This document shows, one piece after another, positions 1 to 11,640 of a stretch of DNA of 33,452 nucleotides (its first letter is position 1; every line of letters begins with the position of its first letter). The notes beneath the pieces were generated by a model. The model worked only from the letters and a program-made list of their open reading frames with translations, was not told the origin of the DNA and made no database searches. The DNA comes from Trachelipus rathkii (taxonomy: Eukaryota > Arthropoda > Malacostraca > Isopoda > Trachelipodidae): assembly GCA_015478945.1 (NCBI GenBank), contig JABUQX010103343.1, positions 1-33,452 of the forward strand. The letters run 5' to 3'. Made by a program: the position numbers and the translations under genes.

Positions 1-1290
1 TTTTTCACTAGCCTTATAGAGCATGAAGTATCAGGTGTCGTATTATTATTTTATGTACTTAATAATCATAGATTTTAATGTTTGAGGATTGCAAGAGATA
101 AGATGAGGTACGTAGATTGAGCTAGATAAACAACTAGCACGTTTGAAAAGTCATGTCTAATGAAATTGTATTATAAGATTGAGAAGTGTCAGTATTTGTA
201 TATATATATAGATATAGAGTGATATTATTAGTAAGAGAGAGTTAGATTTGAGAGGGGGAATAAGAGAGAAGACGGAATTTATCTTCATCGTCATTGCAAA
301 AAATTGTTATTCAAATTTGCGGATCGAAGCGGAGAGACGAGATTTGGACGAATTAAAAATAGAACGAAGTAATAAGGAATGATTGAGAGATATTTGTTAA
401 ATAGATTCGAAGAACTGACGATTTATAATGAAGAAATATGTGGTAAGAGTAATGATATATAATTGAGAGAAATAGAGTATTGATGATAGTAAGCCGATGG
501 AATAAATAGTAAGAGATGAAATATAGAAGTATAGTAGTATGATATGATTATCGTAATAGAGAGAGAGTATGAATAAGATGAGATAGTAAGTAAGAGATAG
601 AGAGATAAGTATGAAATAGATAAAAGAAGTCATAATATATAAGAGAGATAAGTACGGAGAGAGATATGTAGAGTAGATGTAGTAAGAGAGAGAGTAAAGA
701 GTAATGCAAGATAGAGGAGATGAGATAGATAGATATAGAGAGAGAGAGAGATTGTTAGAGAGGAGTAGATGAGTAACCACTGAAGGGCACTGGCAATATA
801 TAGAACCAGGTCATCAGCAGAGAGAGAAAAATTCTGTCGCTGGGACAGAAGTAACAATGTCATTGAAAAGCGGTTCACTTTACTAAGAGAAGGAATAGGG
901 TAAAAAAAAAATATAGATTATTGAGATGTAAGTATAAGTTAAAGTAAGAGGAGAGAAAATGTATAATTTGAAGTAAGACTTGGAGAGTAGAGATCAATGA
1001 GGACATAGAAGTTGGAATAAATCGTATGACAGATTGATAAGATGAAAGATCTGGAATCCAAAAATGTTTAGAATAATAAGAAAGAGATGAGGAGAGGATG
1101 ATTGATGTTACTAGGAAAAGAGATACTCGACAAGAGAGGAAAGAAGACAAATAGGATGAGAAGGCCGACGTGAATAAGGTGGGTTATGATAGAGGAATTT
1201 CTCGCACGCAAAAGGAATTGGACGTAGTAATCAAGGTAGAACGATCGACGAGAGAGCCCAAAATCACAGGAAAATTAGAGGGAAGAAATT
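1..1290. repeat. Cytosine-depleted GAGA/GATA low-complexity region
   Basis: From about 180 the plus strand is made almost only of A, G and T in GAGA, GATA and GTAAGA words. In the 350 bases from 421 to 770 I count 6 cytosines. The opposite strand therefore lacks G, and so lacks TAG and TGA stops, which explains the long Ser/Leu/Ile/Tyr-only reading frames on the minus strand (for example 397-780 and 875-1150). I do not accept these as genes. The region gradually becomes normal in composition after 1150. It looks like a degenerate microsatellite field. Confidence 0.75.
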
Positions 1291-3130
1291 GTTTAATCTT
1301 CAATGAAATAGCCAGCCAGTATTCACGAGGATGAAAGAGGAGACAAGTGATTCATAGGACATGAATTGGCAATGGCTTACGAGAGAGACCAAAATAGTCG
1401 TACTTAAACTATATTCACTAGTCAGAGGGAAAATATTTTGTGTAGAGGGAAAATGGGGTACCCTGGCAAACTAAAAACTTCATACAGTGAAATTGGAATC
1501 AAGTATTAATCGGAGGAGGATATGTTTGATCTAATGGATCAGAATATTCAATTTTACTACAGGATATATAGAGCTAAATAATTCAAAGGACTCATTTATT
1601 TCTTTAACTGCACCCTGGCGGCTTACCGGCGAGTTTGGAAAAATGGACTATCAATCATTGTGTATTTCTCCATTGCATAGTTATTTCAGCACTATCTACT
1701 ATATCACTATGAATTATATAAATCACTATGAGTTTTGAAATTAGGGATGGAATAATTGGGAATTTGTCTCCTTAACTATATACGCATTAGAATTTCTATT
1801 GTGTTTTTAACCTAGGAATTGTATAACTGGGCAATACTGATTTTTTAGGGCCTGATGGAAATATACTGAAGTTTTTCTCTATTTTTTATTCATAAACTGT
1901 CAATTTATTAAAGAATGCTTTTTTCTCAAAGGCAGAGTGGTGTTCATATAATTTAAAGATAAATGTTAGGAATGCAACTTTGTACAAGATTACTTATTCA
2001 AAATCTTGCAGTTCATCACAGGTCAAAATTGAATCTGTGAAATGTAAATTAACAAAAAGATTTTTTATAGATTCACATTCTTTCAACAAGCTCCATACTT
2101 ATTTTGTACGCTAATTGTCGAAACGAGCTGATAAATAGTGTTTGCATAAATGGTTGAGAAAATTAAGCAGGCGCTATTACGAATTGATAGATGTTTAAAC
2201 AAAGATCCCTTCGGTGCAATTATGGATTATAGTATTATGAGGAACAATCATTCATTTATAGGGGCTTTTGGGGGACATTGGGGGTATGAGAATGGCAAGT
2301 ACCATAGGATAGAAAATTGTAAATAGATGGGTTTTTGTGCATATTATATTTAATTTGTACTGCAATAATAATCGGGAAAAACTATATGTTCAAAGGGGCA
2401 AAATTAATTCCATATCATTTATTAAAATTATTAGAGTAATTAGTAATGCTTCAGCATAATCTTATCAAAAATTCGCAGGAAGTGAGGATTGAAGCGAGAA
2501 ATACAGAAGAGTCTTAAAGATAGGCACTAGGAGTTTAAGATTTCAGTTGAGGTATGTAATACCAGAGGAGGAACGGGCAGAAAGAGTATCAATTTAGCGA
2601 TTAATATCAGAACAAGATATTGTTTTAAAAATTTTGACTAAATGATAGACCCAAGGATATCGTTAACTGACTTTATTTTTTTCATATGAAACATACAGAA
2701 AATGTGAGTTTCTTGAAGAAAATTGCAAATAATTGAAGGGAGAAAGTGCTAATTTTGTCAATTGAATTGGGATTTAGAGGCGAATATCTTATATCCTGTA
2801 TTTGAGGTATTTGAGTAGACACTTTATTGAGGAAATAAAAATCTGTAGTGTATAGAGTTATAGTTTTGTATACAGTCTGGTATGAATATTCACAAGGCAC
2901 TACGTTTGCTAAAATAGTTTTGTGTTAAAAGGCGGAATAGTATTCTTATTGGCTTAGATATATTTGTAAAGTCTCTAGTCTAGACATAAATTTTAGTGTC
3001 TTAGGGAAGTAATATTTAGTAAATTCCGTTTCCGGCCGGAATTTTTCGAAAATTTCGGCCGGACCGAGGAAACCGAGGAATATATAGGCAATCAAAATAT
3101 CACCGGGCCAGGAATCCAAGTGAGGAATTC
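1290..3130 (+). mobile_element. Decayed hAT DNA transposon, copy A
   Basis: This stretch aligns by eye with 13860-15335, which carries clearer hAT marks. What is seen: a conceptual frame at 1592-1618 reads SFISLTAPW, close to the conserved SLTAHW motif of ZBED-type hAT transposases. Near 2648-2662 there is a Asp-Pro-Arg element (GACCCAAGG) matching the LDPRYK motif found before the C-terminal dimerisation region, followed by a Phe-rich stretch. The reading frame is broken by stops and frameshifts throughout, so no transposase can be made. A GGCCGG-rich imperfect palindrome at 3030-3062 marks the right end, as in copy B. The left end is not clear: before about 1290 the two copies no longer match, and the flank is GAGA-rich. 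A cut-and-paste element is inferred from family motifs; confidence is moderate because the frame is so damaged. Confidence 0.5.
3030..3062. repeat. Subterminal GGCCGG palindrome of hAT copy A
   Basis: TTCCGGCCGGAA followed by TTTTTCGAAAA and an imperfect return arm ending in TTCGGCCGGA. It is the counterpart of the near-perfect palindrome at 15244-15280. Confidence 0.75.
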
Positions 3131-3780
3131 CGGTACATCAGCTCACTGCTATATTTATATTATAAATATTATAACTTTTATATAATATTATTACTTCATT
3201 TGGTTATATTGTATTAGAAATACTTTCTTTTATAGCAGATACACAGCATGATAGAGCTATCATTGGGTTACTTAATGATAAGCATACTTATTAATAAGTT
3301 TAAATTTTCAAGATTTATAAGGTTAGATATATCATAAAATATTATAATAAGATACTTATATAATAAGTTATCATCACAGAAACGGAACATTTAAACAATT
3401 ATATATAAGCAATGAGCAATGTAGATTCATGCATTAATATATGTGAACTTTGAATTAGTGTTAAAAGAGCTATCATATAGTTAATTAATTTGGCGCGGCT
3501 TAAGTTGTTGTACTGCAAAGATCTTTAATAAGATAATATTTTTTTTTTTGTTATAGTTATATTAAAAAAACTGTCTTCAGGTTTAAGCCAAACAGATGTT
3601 TTTAGATTATATTAATATTTATATATAAAATTTATTTATATATTTATTTCCTAATTAATTTTAATTATAATTATAGATTGAAAGTTATACTAGTTTTTAA
3701 AATTCACTTATTATTACACATAATATTATATATATATAATTATATATATATATATAATATATTATTTATATATATATCCC
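3131..3780. other. AT-rich spacer without gene
   Basis: Long runs of A/T words, a T9 tract near 3540 and (AT)n arrays at about 3728-3775. I see no coding frame or RNA gene. The same position in the second copy (15336-15570) is also an (AT)n field. Confidence 0.7.
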
Positions 3781-6700
3781 ATCCACATGTATCACTTCCA
3801 GTGCCTAATAATCCCCCTTTAGTTCTTGGCGGTTAATATCCACACTCACCTCCAACAACATCTTTGGAGACACCATTTTTAATCCATCATATCATATACC
3901 ACATACTTATATGACACCCCACTCTTGCTTAGACAACGGGTCTTAACAGGACAGTCCCTATGCTATATCCCTATGAAACAAAGCTGGGGGCGGTTTCGGG
4001 GGTAGGAAGGGCACCTAAGTGGATGGTGGTTAGTTTGGGGTTGGCTGCCCACTACCACTTCTTTTTGCCAGGAAGTGCTAATATTTGCACCTAGATCCTC
4101 AAAGAAGTACAGATCGCATCCAGCGCATCAAGCGACGTTCTGTCTTTAGGCGAAATGTATGAATCGGTTATGGATCATGGAGTTACAAGGAATAAATGTT
4201 GAGGATGAGAAGGAGAGGGGTGATTGTGATCCATTTAGAAAAGGTTGCAAATTGATTTGCCTAGCATGTGACGTGAGCAAAGGACATTGGCGAATGGAAA
4301 CAGTGAAAAGATGTTTAGTGTGTGTAGAAATGTGTGTATTAGCGTTGTGTGGTTTAAGAGGAATGAGAGGGGGATAGAACGATTTCAAGATGACGACTTG
4401 TGTAGGGCTAGTGGTAGATTTTGGTGTGAGTGCTAGATTATTTCTAAAAGTTTAAATTTAAAAGGTATTGAATAGGAAAGAGTATGGTGTGGGTTGCCGA
4501 CATTTATAGTCCATCTTGAGGGTAATTTGAAGGATAAAAAATGATTGGTTGTGGATGTGGTGACTAGGGGATTGTAGTCATTGCCACAGTATTGGAACAA
4601 CTCTCGCCTAGAGAACAAAGAGGATAAAATGCTTAGGTTGTGGTTTGTTATAGGCTAAAGGATTTTTTTTCTTACTAAGTTGTACATCCGACCATTTCAC
4701 AGATCATTAGCTTATTCAAGGGAGGGGTTGTAGTAAAGCTCAAAAGGTTGCACCTCTAGTCGCAATTTGTGAGATTGAAGCAATGAGACGCAAGGCTTTA
4801 AAGTGAGAAGGAGATTAAATACAGCAAGCGGCGACGATGTAGAAAATGAAAGAGGAATATTCCACGAAATGAGTATGGCGGCGAAGAGGAAGCACCGACA
4901 TGGAACAGTTTAGCCTAGGAGGTTACTAATTATCAAACACAAGATAAGCACTTACCTTGTGCTAGAGGGGTCGTAAAGGTGTGGTACTCAAATTGTGATA
5001 AGTTGTCCACTCGAGACACTTGCCGCTGGGGTGACTATAAGAATAAGAGATGAGCACACAACAAATCAGTTATTATGAAGACCTTTTGCTATTGACTCTG
5101 ACCCTATCCAAAAGTCGAGGGTATGAAACAGAGCCATCCCCCCCAGATAATGAGAGCAGTATAACCTGATACAAAGGGAGGATGAGAACCTTTGTTTAGA
5201 GCTGGAGCAATGATGAAGAGGGAAAAAGTCTCGCAGTCTAAACAAGAACTCCAGCCTTTGAGACCGACCTATACAACGCGTTGTGAGATTAAGGTATTAC
5301 AAAGACATTTTTTGTTTTATGTTAAGGCCAAGGATGTTTATATTAGCAACAGGAGAGGCCGAGAGAACCGTCGAGAGATATAGGAAAGTTAGAATGCGTT
5401 TTATGGAGAAGGAGATTTGCAGATAGTTGGGATTTTTATAAAGGAATTGATTTCACACAGTTCGTACGACCATCCGGAAATTATTCCAGATCAGACGAGA
5501 ATAGAATTAGGAAAGATTAAGAGACGAGAGGCATAAGTTTAGATAGTTGAAAGAGGAAAGACAGAACTGAAATGAGTTTGAAAGGAATGAAGGGTTCGAT
5601 GTTCATGCTTTTATATGAGGATAGAGTTTAGATGTCAGGTGAGAAGAATTATTAATGAAAGTAGGATACAGTCAGTGAGAATATAGACAGAACCTGAGGA
5701 TACACCACTATTGACAGGGAAAAGAGAAGTCGCCCATTCAACAACAGCCGAAATTTAGAGATTTGAAAGAAAGCTAGACATAATTAAGCAAAGAGAAAGA
5801 AGGAAACCCAAAAGGAGGGAGTTGGAGTGAGCAGTGAGTACGCTGTGCCATCCTCAAATTTTTTTTTTTGGCAGTCCGCAATTGCGAACTTAAATTTCTG
5901 ATTGCCCACCTCTGGTAAGGACAAACCATAAACCTGTATAATAGGAATAGATATCACCAGCTTACACCGAGCGTCAAAAGGTGTTCTAATGATTGGAAAG
6001 AAAGGAACGAGTTTCCAGATAATATAAGAAGTCAGAGTTGAGACGGGTTTCAAAGATCTAGATAGAATACATGAGTAGTATAGCAAGATATAGAAGATAG
6101 AGCGGCTTCCTTTTTAGGGAATAGGTTGGTTGGACTTGTGCGAGCTTCCAACACTGAGATAAAGTGCTAGTATTGAAACAGGTAAGTTATAGTTGAACGA
6201 GGGGCGGAAGCACACTCCCTCAAACACTCCCTCAAAACTCTGGAAGGAATGCCATCTGGGCACCAGTCTTCCCTATCCTTCATTAGATTTCAGGGGTCTA
6301 TGCACCCGATCAAATGTAATCACGAGCAAAGGCATAGGCACCTGAGAGGAGAAGGAGGAGGGAAGAGAATGCCAGAATCGTCTAGGGTTGAGTTAATGGA
6401 AAATTAGGAAGGCCGAAGAGATTGGTCTTTCAGATTTTGAGAGATAATTTAAACACCAGAACCATGCAGTAGAAAGAAGATTTAAGAAGTTGCTAGAGAT
6501 TTTATGGCAAAGGCAGGAAAAGATTTTTCAGGTAGAGTAAATCAAGGAGAGTAGCGACTTTCATTTGAGAATGAAAGCCGCTTTTGCCCGCGAGAGAGTA
6601 ATCCATAGCAACGATTTCTCTGCTGGAATGAAAATTGGCGGAGTGATAGGTGGAACGCGAATTGTTTTCACCCGATCGCACTGTCTCTAGCGCCTGGAAA

Positions 6701-6800
6701 TGGCCAGAGAACAAGTTAGCATGACGGACCATGGATTGTGAGGAGAGAAAGATTTAGTTGAAGAAGGATATGAACTTGTGTTTGCCCATCAACGATTACA
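3780..6800 (-). mobile_element. Jockey/CR1-like LINE remnant, copy A
   Basis: The whole stretch parallels 15570-18500, where the reverse-transcriptase motifs are easier to read. Reading the minus strand from right to left, the order is: an N-terminal part around 6500-6735 (short open frame MVRHANLFSGHF... with serine-rich sequence); a degraded GPDG-type motif at 6234-6270; the region just before the catalytic YxDD box near 5600-5670 (the box itself is garbled here); a damaged NKG-RP segment near 5165-5205; and a Leu-Asp-Arg-Val-like element around 5088-5117 that opens the C-terminal region. The remainder to 3780 is C-terminal and 3' untranslated sequence. Single-base indels break the frame many times, so it is dead. 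The clade assignment (jockey/CR1-like) rests on the C-terminal motif pattern known from arthropod and mollusc elements, not on an alignment. Confidence 0.55.
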
Positions 6801-7044
6801 GGGCTCCCTCCTTATTTAAATTAGTTTATATACATCCAGTCATTATTCCTAACCTGCGGTAGTCTCATTTGCTTCATTCTTGCAACTTGGAAACTTACAT
6901 ATTTAAGTCCCTGGGTCTTAATATTTATACATATATGAAGAACAACCACTGACCTATGAAATTGTTACGGACCACAAACATGTGTCCTCATTTTCATTAT
7001 AAATACTTTTCATATTCATGTAATTTATTTATTATATATTATTA

Positions 7045-7084
<40 letters not shown>

Positions 7085-7330
7085 GAATATCTAAGAGTTA
7101 AGCGATCAAAAATTTTTGATCACTGAAATATTTTAGGGGGAACTTGACCTAAGAAATTGTTACGGACACAAACATGTCTCTCATTTTCCATTAATAAATA
7201 CTTTTCATATTCAGTAATTATTATTAAGGTATGTATTATATTATTATGATTATTTTTTTATTATTTATTATTATTATTAAAATTAGAGACTTAAGGAATC
7301 AGAAAATTTGATCACTTAAATAATTTCGGA
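6800..7330. repeat. Two tandem (ATT)n-bearing modules, copy A
   Basis: Two successive units of roughly 190 bp start near 6950 and 7139. Each holds GTTACGGAC followed by CAAACATGT, a TAAATACTTTTCATATTCA stretch, an (ATT)n array, and an ending resembling AGAGACTTAAGGAATCA with TTTGATCACT. The same pair occurs at 18620-19060. Confidence 0.7.
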
Positions 7331-7434
7331 GGGTTGAAACCCTGACCCCCCTGTTATATATTGCATATATTATATTATATATATTATATTATATAGTATA
7401 TATAATTAGATATATATTTATATATTATATATAC

Positions 7435-7467
<33 letters not shown>

Positions 7468-7656
7468 TATAATAATATTTTATAGAGAGAGAGAGGAGAA
7501 GAGAGAAAATTTTTTTAATATATTTTTTCATAAGTAATAATTCACTAATTGTCTAAAGTCACTATAATCGTCATCGTCAAAATTTCATAATCGTCATATT
7601 ATTATATATATATATATATATAATATTATATAATAATAATTATATATATATAATAT

Positions 7657-7688
<32 letters not shown>

Positions 7689-7740
7689 ATATATATTATA
7701 TATATAATGTATATAGATATATATTTCTTAAAAATCCGGA
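7331..7740. repeat. (AT)n field with GAGA tract and CGTCATCG motif
   Basis: (AT)n arrays at about 7360-7470 and 7600-7710 surround a GAGAGAGAGAGG tract (7482-7506) and, at 7561-7597, an ACTATAATCGTCATCGTC-AAAATTTC-ATAATCGTCAT motif that recurs at 19314-19353 and, inverted, at 21957-22008. No gene is seen. Confidence 0.75.
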
Positions 7741-8129
7741 AGTTTTAATTAAAGAATTACGAACACTTTTTTGCCCGTACAAAAAATCAGTATCATTAAT
7801 ATTAGTAGTGATTCTTTTCAGGTATTAATTTCACCTGTATAGGTGAGGACTTTAAGATTGGAACTGGGTACAAGTTTGATATGTCCATCGGCCACCCAGT
7901 AATTTTTTCGCTTGTAGAGTGAATTCAGTTGTTTTCGGGCTCATATCAGGTAATAAGTGAATTATCCCTAAGAGCACAGTACCCAAGTATCAATGGGTTA
8001 TCTTAGCCATTATGCCTGGGGGACTATTGAGAAACGTCGGAAGGAATGAGTTTAACAAAACCGCTATATTAAAAACTTCAGGATTATATTTAGCATGTGG
8101 AGACAATTAGGAATTCGTGTCTCTATTTC

Positions 8130-8300
8130 AAACCACTGATGGCCCTCTACTCCTATTGTCTTCGGAAGCCAAAAAACTCTTTGAATTCCTATGGAAAGGA
8201 ACAATCTCGGACTTATCAACGTTACCTGCCCAGCGCCACTATCGACAAGGCAATCTTAGAATGGAGCATCTCTGATCTATCCATGATTTTGACACAGACG
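8130..8300 (-). pseudogene. Retropepsin (aspartic protease) fragment of the LTR element
   Basis: A conceptual minus-strand frame shows Asp-Ser-Gly-Ala (Asp-Ser-Gly codons at 8235-8243), followed by GQVTLIS and then a hydrophobic stretch. D-S/T-G-A followed by a Val/Thr-Leu-Ile-Ser run is the active-site signature of retroviral-type proteases, which cut the gag-pol polyprotein and act as homodimers. A one-base frame problem lies directly before the Asp codon. The second conserved patch (ILG-type) is not recognisable further left. Position relative to gag and the zinc knuckle supports the call. A plus-strand reading of the same bases gives a phrase resembling a LINE C terminus, which I rejected. 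Confidence 0.5.
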
Positions 8301-8839
8301 ATCAAGGTTTATAAATCGGCCTGGGCACAGTGAGTTTAATAGCAACGAGCATTGTTTCACTAGATATGGAGTGAAGGTTTGATTGTGAGAAAGTTACTCA
8401 ACATGGATGCGTATTCCATAAAAGGTTAATGCTAGGATCATCCAGTTTTCTTACAGAGTGATTATCAAGTCCTTTCCACAGATTGACTCAACTCTGTGGG
8501 GACGAGTCGTTAAATTTGAATTGGGGGCGAGTTCAGCAAACCCCGCTTTGCAAGCGACCTTCAATGATGGACACGTTACACGGTTTTACACGGGTCCAGA
8601 GAATGAGCGTTGGGGAAGGCGGCTTCTCAGTTGGTTTAGCCGAAGTTTTCTGGGCTTCGGGAATATGATCGCGAATAGACTTTCTTTACGGCACCTTGAA
8701 AGGATTGCTCTGGAGGAAGTTCGTTCGGGATCACTGTGAATTAGTGAGGGTGCGTGGGAGAGCACTCATTCCGCGTGGGGACTCTAGCAAAAGGACTACC
8801 ACTTTCCGGTAATTTACGGGAGATGAATGGAGAGAGTCT

Positions 8840-10888
8840 TAGCTGCATTCGGTATTTGTATGGGGTTTTTTGCAGTAGCTATCAGACTGCCCAAGCTTAT
8901 GCTATTCTGCATTTAATATCCTCTTATGCTCACAATCTCAACAAGATATTCATTCCGATCTTCCCGATTCTATGAAGACTTTCTGTTTGCATTACGATTA
9001 TTCCTGAAGTTCTGGAACGGTCATTACTTGTTGGTGAATTCCGAACAGTGTTGTAGACAATACGACTGCTATTATTTCTTTCCGGAGGACTACGTTGGCC
9101 AAGATTAGAAGAGCGATGTTTAAGGTTAATTGAAGACTTAGGTTTACCTTGTTCAACCTTCTTACGCAACACATCAGTCCATCCAGGAAGTGCAGCATTG
9201 ATCTGAATTACTGACTCAACAGATTCGTTTAAGTCCACCTCCTGGTCAGTTCGGGAATAAGTTGATGGGCCAAGACCTCAAGTGGATTTGTTTGGGACAT
9301 TGAATTTGGGAAAGCAGTGTTATTGCTGTCTAAAGAGTCCGCAAAATTCACTATATTCTCCCATGGAGCTCTACTATAACCGTCCAGCTCCATCATTTTG
9401 ATATACTGACTGACGAATATCTCAACATAAGGAGGCAAACTACATAGAAAAGCTATTCTAAGTGAAAGTCATGATCTCTCTATCATAACCGCGGATATGC
9501 TTTGAACTACTAGTGCGCTCCTAACCGAAGGCGAACATTTTTGATGCTCTCGTAGGGTATGGTGAGCGTCATGATACTTCTGTATCTGTTTCTTTCTTCT
9601 TTCGTTCCTATGCCACGATGACCAACACCAAGATTATGCCCGTACAGAGAGTATCACGGTTTTTAGTCTTTGATGATCTCTCGTAATAATTGTTCAACGA
9701 ATTTGCCTTCTTAGTGTCGGCCAAGCAGTCGTAATCCATTGGTGATGGTTAGGGTAGTTTAAGCTACGCAAGCCTCATAATCGCGGTAGACTAAGAGAAT
9801 CTTGTTCCGATTGTATTTAAACTTTCCAGGTCCACAACCGTTAAGCTTCTGAGAGTTTCTTAGAGTAATGAGTAAAAGAAGCACGAATGGCTTCCTCAGA
9901 TGTCATCGCTTTTTCATGTGGTCCTGAATAGCATTGATAGGTTCATCACCGTCAGTGAATTACGTACGCATTAGCAGTCCGTTGGAAACCCTTGTGGTAA
10001 TATAACAGAATCAACTGAGATGTGAATAATCTGGTGCTACCGGATATTGATTTAAGGGAATTTGTTCTCGTTGAGGTTGTGGTAATTTATTATTTCCAGA
10101 AAAGTCAGCCTCTCCTCTATGAATAGGGGATAGAGAATCTCTATTGTCTCTGCCCATATCGGGAGTTCTAAAGAGAGACTTAGGTTGGGTGAAGTAATTT
10201 ACTGGGGGTATAGGATCATGACGAAGATTGGGATTAGGAAGAAGTTTAGGGTTAGGAGAAAATTATGAATAGGCATAAGATTAGGATTAGGCATGAGATT
10301 AGGAATTAGAAATGAAGATTAGGATTAGAAAAAATTTGATTTCTAGGATTTTCTACATAACTGGGTGGATTATGTAGAAAAGGCGTTGATCGTGGTTGAG
10401 ATTGGGAAACTAAGGAAGGTTTATACTCACGATCATAGAAAGAAGTGTTATTTTTAGGCATATGCATCATAATGGGAATTCGAAATTTAGGTTGGAATAC
10501 CTTGGACCTTGATCATGGAAGTTTGTTTCAACTAAGAAACGCGACTGTAAATCCGTTGTAACTTTGGAGCAATTGCCTTTCACTAACACTGTTGTATGGA
10601 GTTGTTAATAAAGTACTCAAATTCTAGCTCAGTGAAAGGTTTGTCAGAGTTAGGAGCTAAAGATAAGTCAGAGGGTATGTCAGAGTTGACAACTTCTACC
10701 CTGTCTTTATTTTCCACATTCATTCCTACATTCATTCCGACATTATTTTTATTACGATCATCACGGAGACATTGTTCTACACGTGGATCTAATGCACAAG
10801 CTGCAAGAAAGGGGTCAAAGTCCACAGCTTCTTGGCTATCAGCATTTATGCTTCGTATCCAAGTTTTGGTTGAAGGGTTTTTCTGCAT
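8840..10888 (-). pseudogene. Gag-like gene of the LTR retrotransposon, frameshifted
   Basis: The probable start is the ATG at 10888, about 215 bases after the primer-binding site. The first open segment (10583-10888, about 100 codons) begins MQKNPSTKTWIRSINADSQE and is acidic and Asn-rich, with the short repeat VGMNVGMNV. Next come a Pro/Asn/Leu-repeat part (10222-10330) and an open Gln/Pro-rich stretch (about 10017-10240). Open segments at 9229-9438 (PPYVEIFVSQYIKMMELDGY) and 8930-9238 (DLNESVESVIQINAALPGW, then basic and Ser/Asn/Arg-rich) look like the end of capsid and the start of nucleocapsid. At about 8842-8884 SYCKKPHTNTECS resembles a zinc knuckle lacking its first Cys and the usual Gly before His. 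At least four frame breaks separate these pieces. Gag would form the cytoplasmic particle that packages element RNA; this copy cannot. Confidence 0.55.
10222..10330 (-). repeat. Pro-Asn-Leu coding repeat inside gag (TTAGG-rich on + strand)
   Basis: The plus strand repeats GATTAGG, GGTTAGG and AGATTAGGATTAGG words. On the coding minus strand CCTAATCCTAATCTT gives Pro-Asn-Pro-Asn-Leu. The run is interrupted and in a gag context. Confidence 0.6.
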
Positions 10889-11103
10889 TGTCTTTGTAAG
10901 TTTCAGAAAGAAAGAATTTTCAAAGTTTGGAGGGTTATTACTGAACTAGACTCTGATCTGTCAATATATAATATAAAGGGAAGAAGATTGTTCTTTGAAA
11001 AGAAACTGAAGAGAATCGATGATTTTCAAAAATAAATATGAAACGAGTGAGCGAGAGTCACAATCCTAGTGCACGCAAAGCGCTAGGGAACTTCAAAAAC
11101 AGA

Positions 11104-11121
11104 GTCCTGTTTCGGGCGCCA
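11104..11121 (-). promoter_or_regulatory. Retroelement primer-binding site
   Basis: The minus strand reads TGGCGCCCGAAACAGGAC, an 18-nt complement to a tRNA 3' end finishing in CCA. It is close to the sites of elements primed by tRNA-Lys. It sits directly beside the proposed LTR and about 215 bases ahead of the gag start, where minus-strand DNA synthesis would begin. Confidence 0.75.
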
Positions 11122-11640
11122 ACGTTTAAATTATTTATTGTGCCGGAGAGGAATACGCTGGACAACAAGTGTACCCGACGGTGAGGTACCTCTTTCCGCT
11201 CTTTCTCGTAGATACGAAGTTCGAAGAATTATTTTTGATTTCGGAAGTCAATTTATAGATGATTACGTCAAGGTTAGGTTTGTGATGTTCAAAGATACGT
11301 GGTTGAAGTCTGTCCAGCACGCAACCGACCTGACATCCATCAGGGGTAATAGGAGCTAGATTAGATTGTTCTCCGTAACGGAGGAAGTTATCTTCAGCGA
11401 CTCCGTCGGCCTGCTTGACTTGAATTGACTTTCCGAGGAGGATTTGTGAAACTTGATATAGAAATGTTGATACAATCTGAGAATTTTTACTAAAAGGAAG
11501 AGTAAGAATATTTAGCTCGGTTTCCCGGAGCTTTCTCGAAGATTAACCCGATAGAGGTCTCGAAGATTAACCCGATAGAGGTCTCGAAAGATTAAGAGTA
11601 ACAATACCATAAAAGTCATCATTATGAAAGGATATGTGGA
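11122..11640 (-). mobile_element. Probable LTR (right boundary uncertain)
   Basis: The LTR should begin immediately next to the primer-binding site, so its inner edge is at about 11122; the last bases on the minus strand are AATAATTTAAACGT. The usual terminal CA is not evident. The segment to about 11640 is less AT-rich than its surroundings and carries a 24-bp tandem repeat. No second copy of the LTR is in the window, so the outer edge cannot be set and could lie as far right as 12000 or beyond. Open stretches at 11135-11359 are not convincing genes. Confidence 0.45.
11534..11588. repeat. 24-bp tandem repeat, 2.3 copies, in the LTR
   Basis: Two identical 24-bp units (11534-11557 and 11558-11581), each beginning TCTCGAAGATTAACCCGATA, followed by a partial third unit with one inserted A. 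Short direct repeats inside LTRs are often enhancer-like, but function here is unknown. Confidence 0.85.

Larger units (their letters stand above)
7740..11121 (-). mobile_element. Internal region of a truncated Ty3-like LTR retrotransposon
   Basis: Reading the minus strand from right to left, the order is primer-binding site (11104-11121), leader, gag start (10888), gag body, a zinc-knuckle-like Cys/His stretch (about 8842-8884) and a retropepsin active-site motif (about 8235-8243). This is the canonical gag-protease order of LTR retrotransposons. Left of 7860 I find no reverse transcriptase, RNase H or integrase, and an (AT)n field begins at about 7730, so most of pol and the other LTR are missing from the window. 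Several frameshifts and stops make it inactive. Ty3-like is my best placement because of the gag-zinc knuckle-DSG protease arrangement; BEL/Pao is not excluded. Confidence 0.6.

Noticed and set aside
397..1150. Three minus-strand frames of 82-127 codons, rich in Ser, Leu, Tyr and Ile
   Set aside because: They arise because the minus strand here has almost no G and therefore no TAG or TGA stops. Low-complexity artefacts.
8097..8333. Plus-strand phrase resembling a LINE C terminus (FEFLWKG ... QGNLRMEHL)
   Set aside because: The opposite strand at the same place gives a protease active-site motif in the right position after gag and a zinc-knuckle-like stretch, which explains the region better. 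No other plus-strand LINE motif is present.
8458..8739. Open plus-strand frames of 93 and 61 codons
   Set aside because: They lie opposite the gag-protease linker of the minus-strand LTR element, have no recognisable domain, and look like antisense shadows.
10222..10330. Interstitial telomere repeat (TTAGG)n
   Set aside because: The words are irregularly spaced and translate as a Pro-Asn-Leu repeat in the gag frame.
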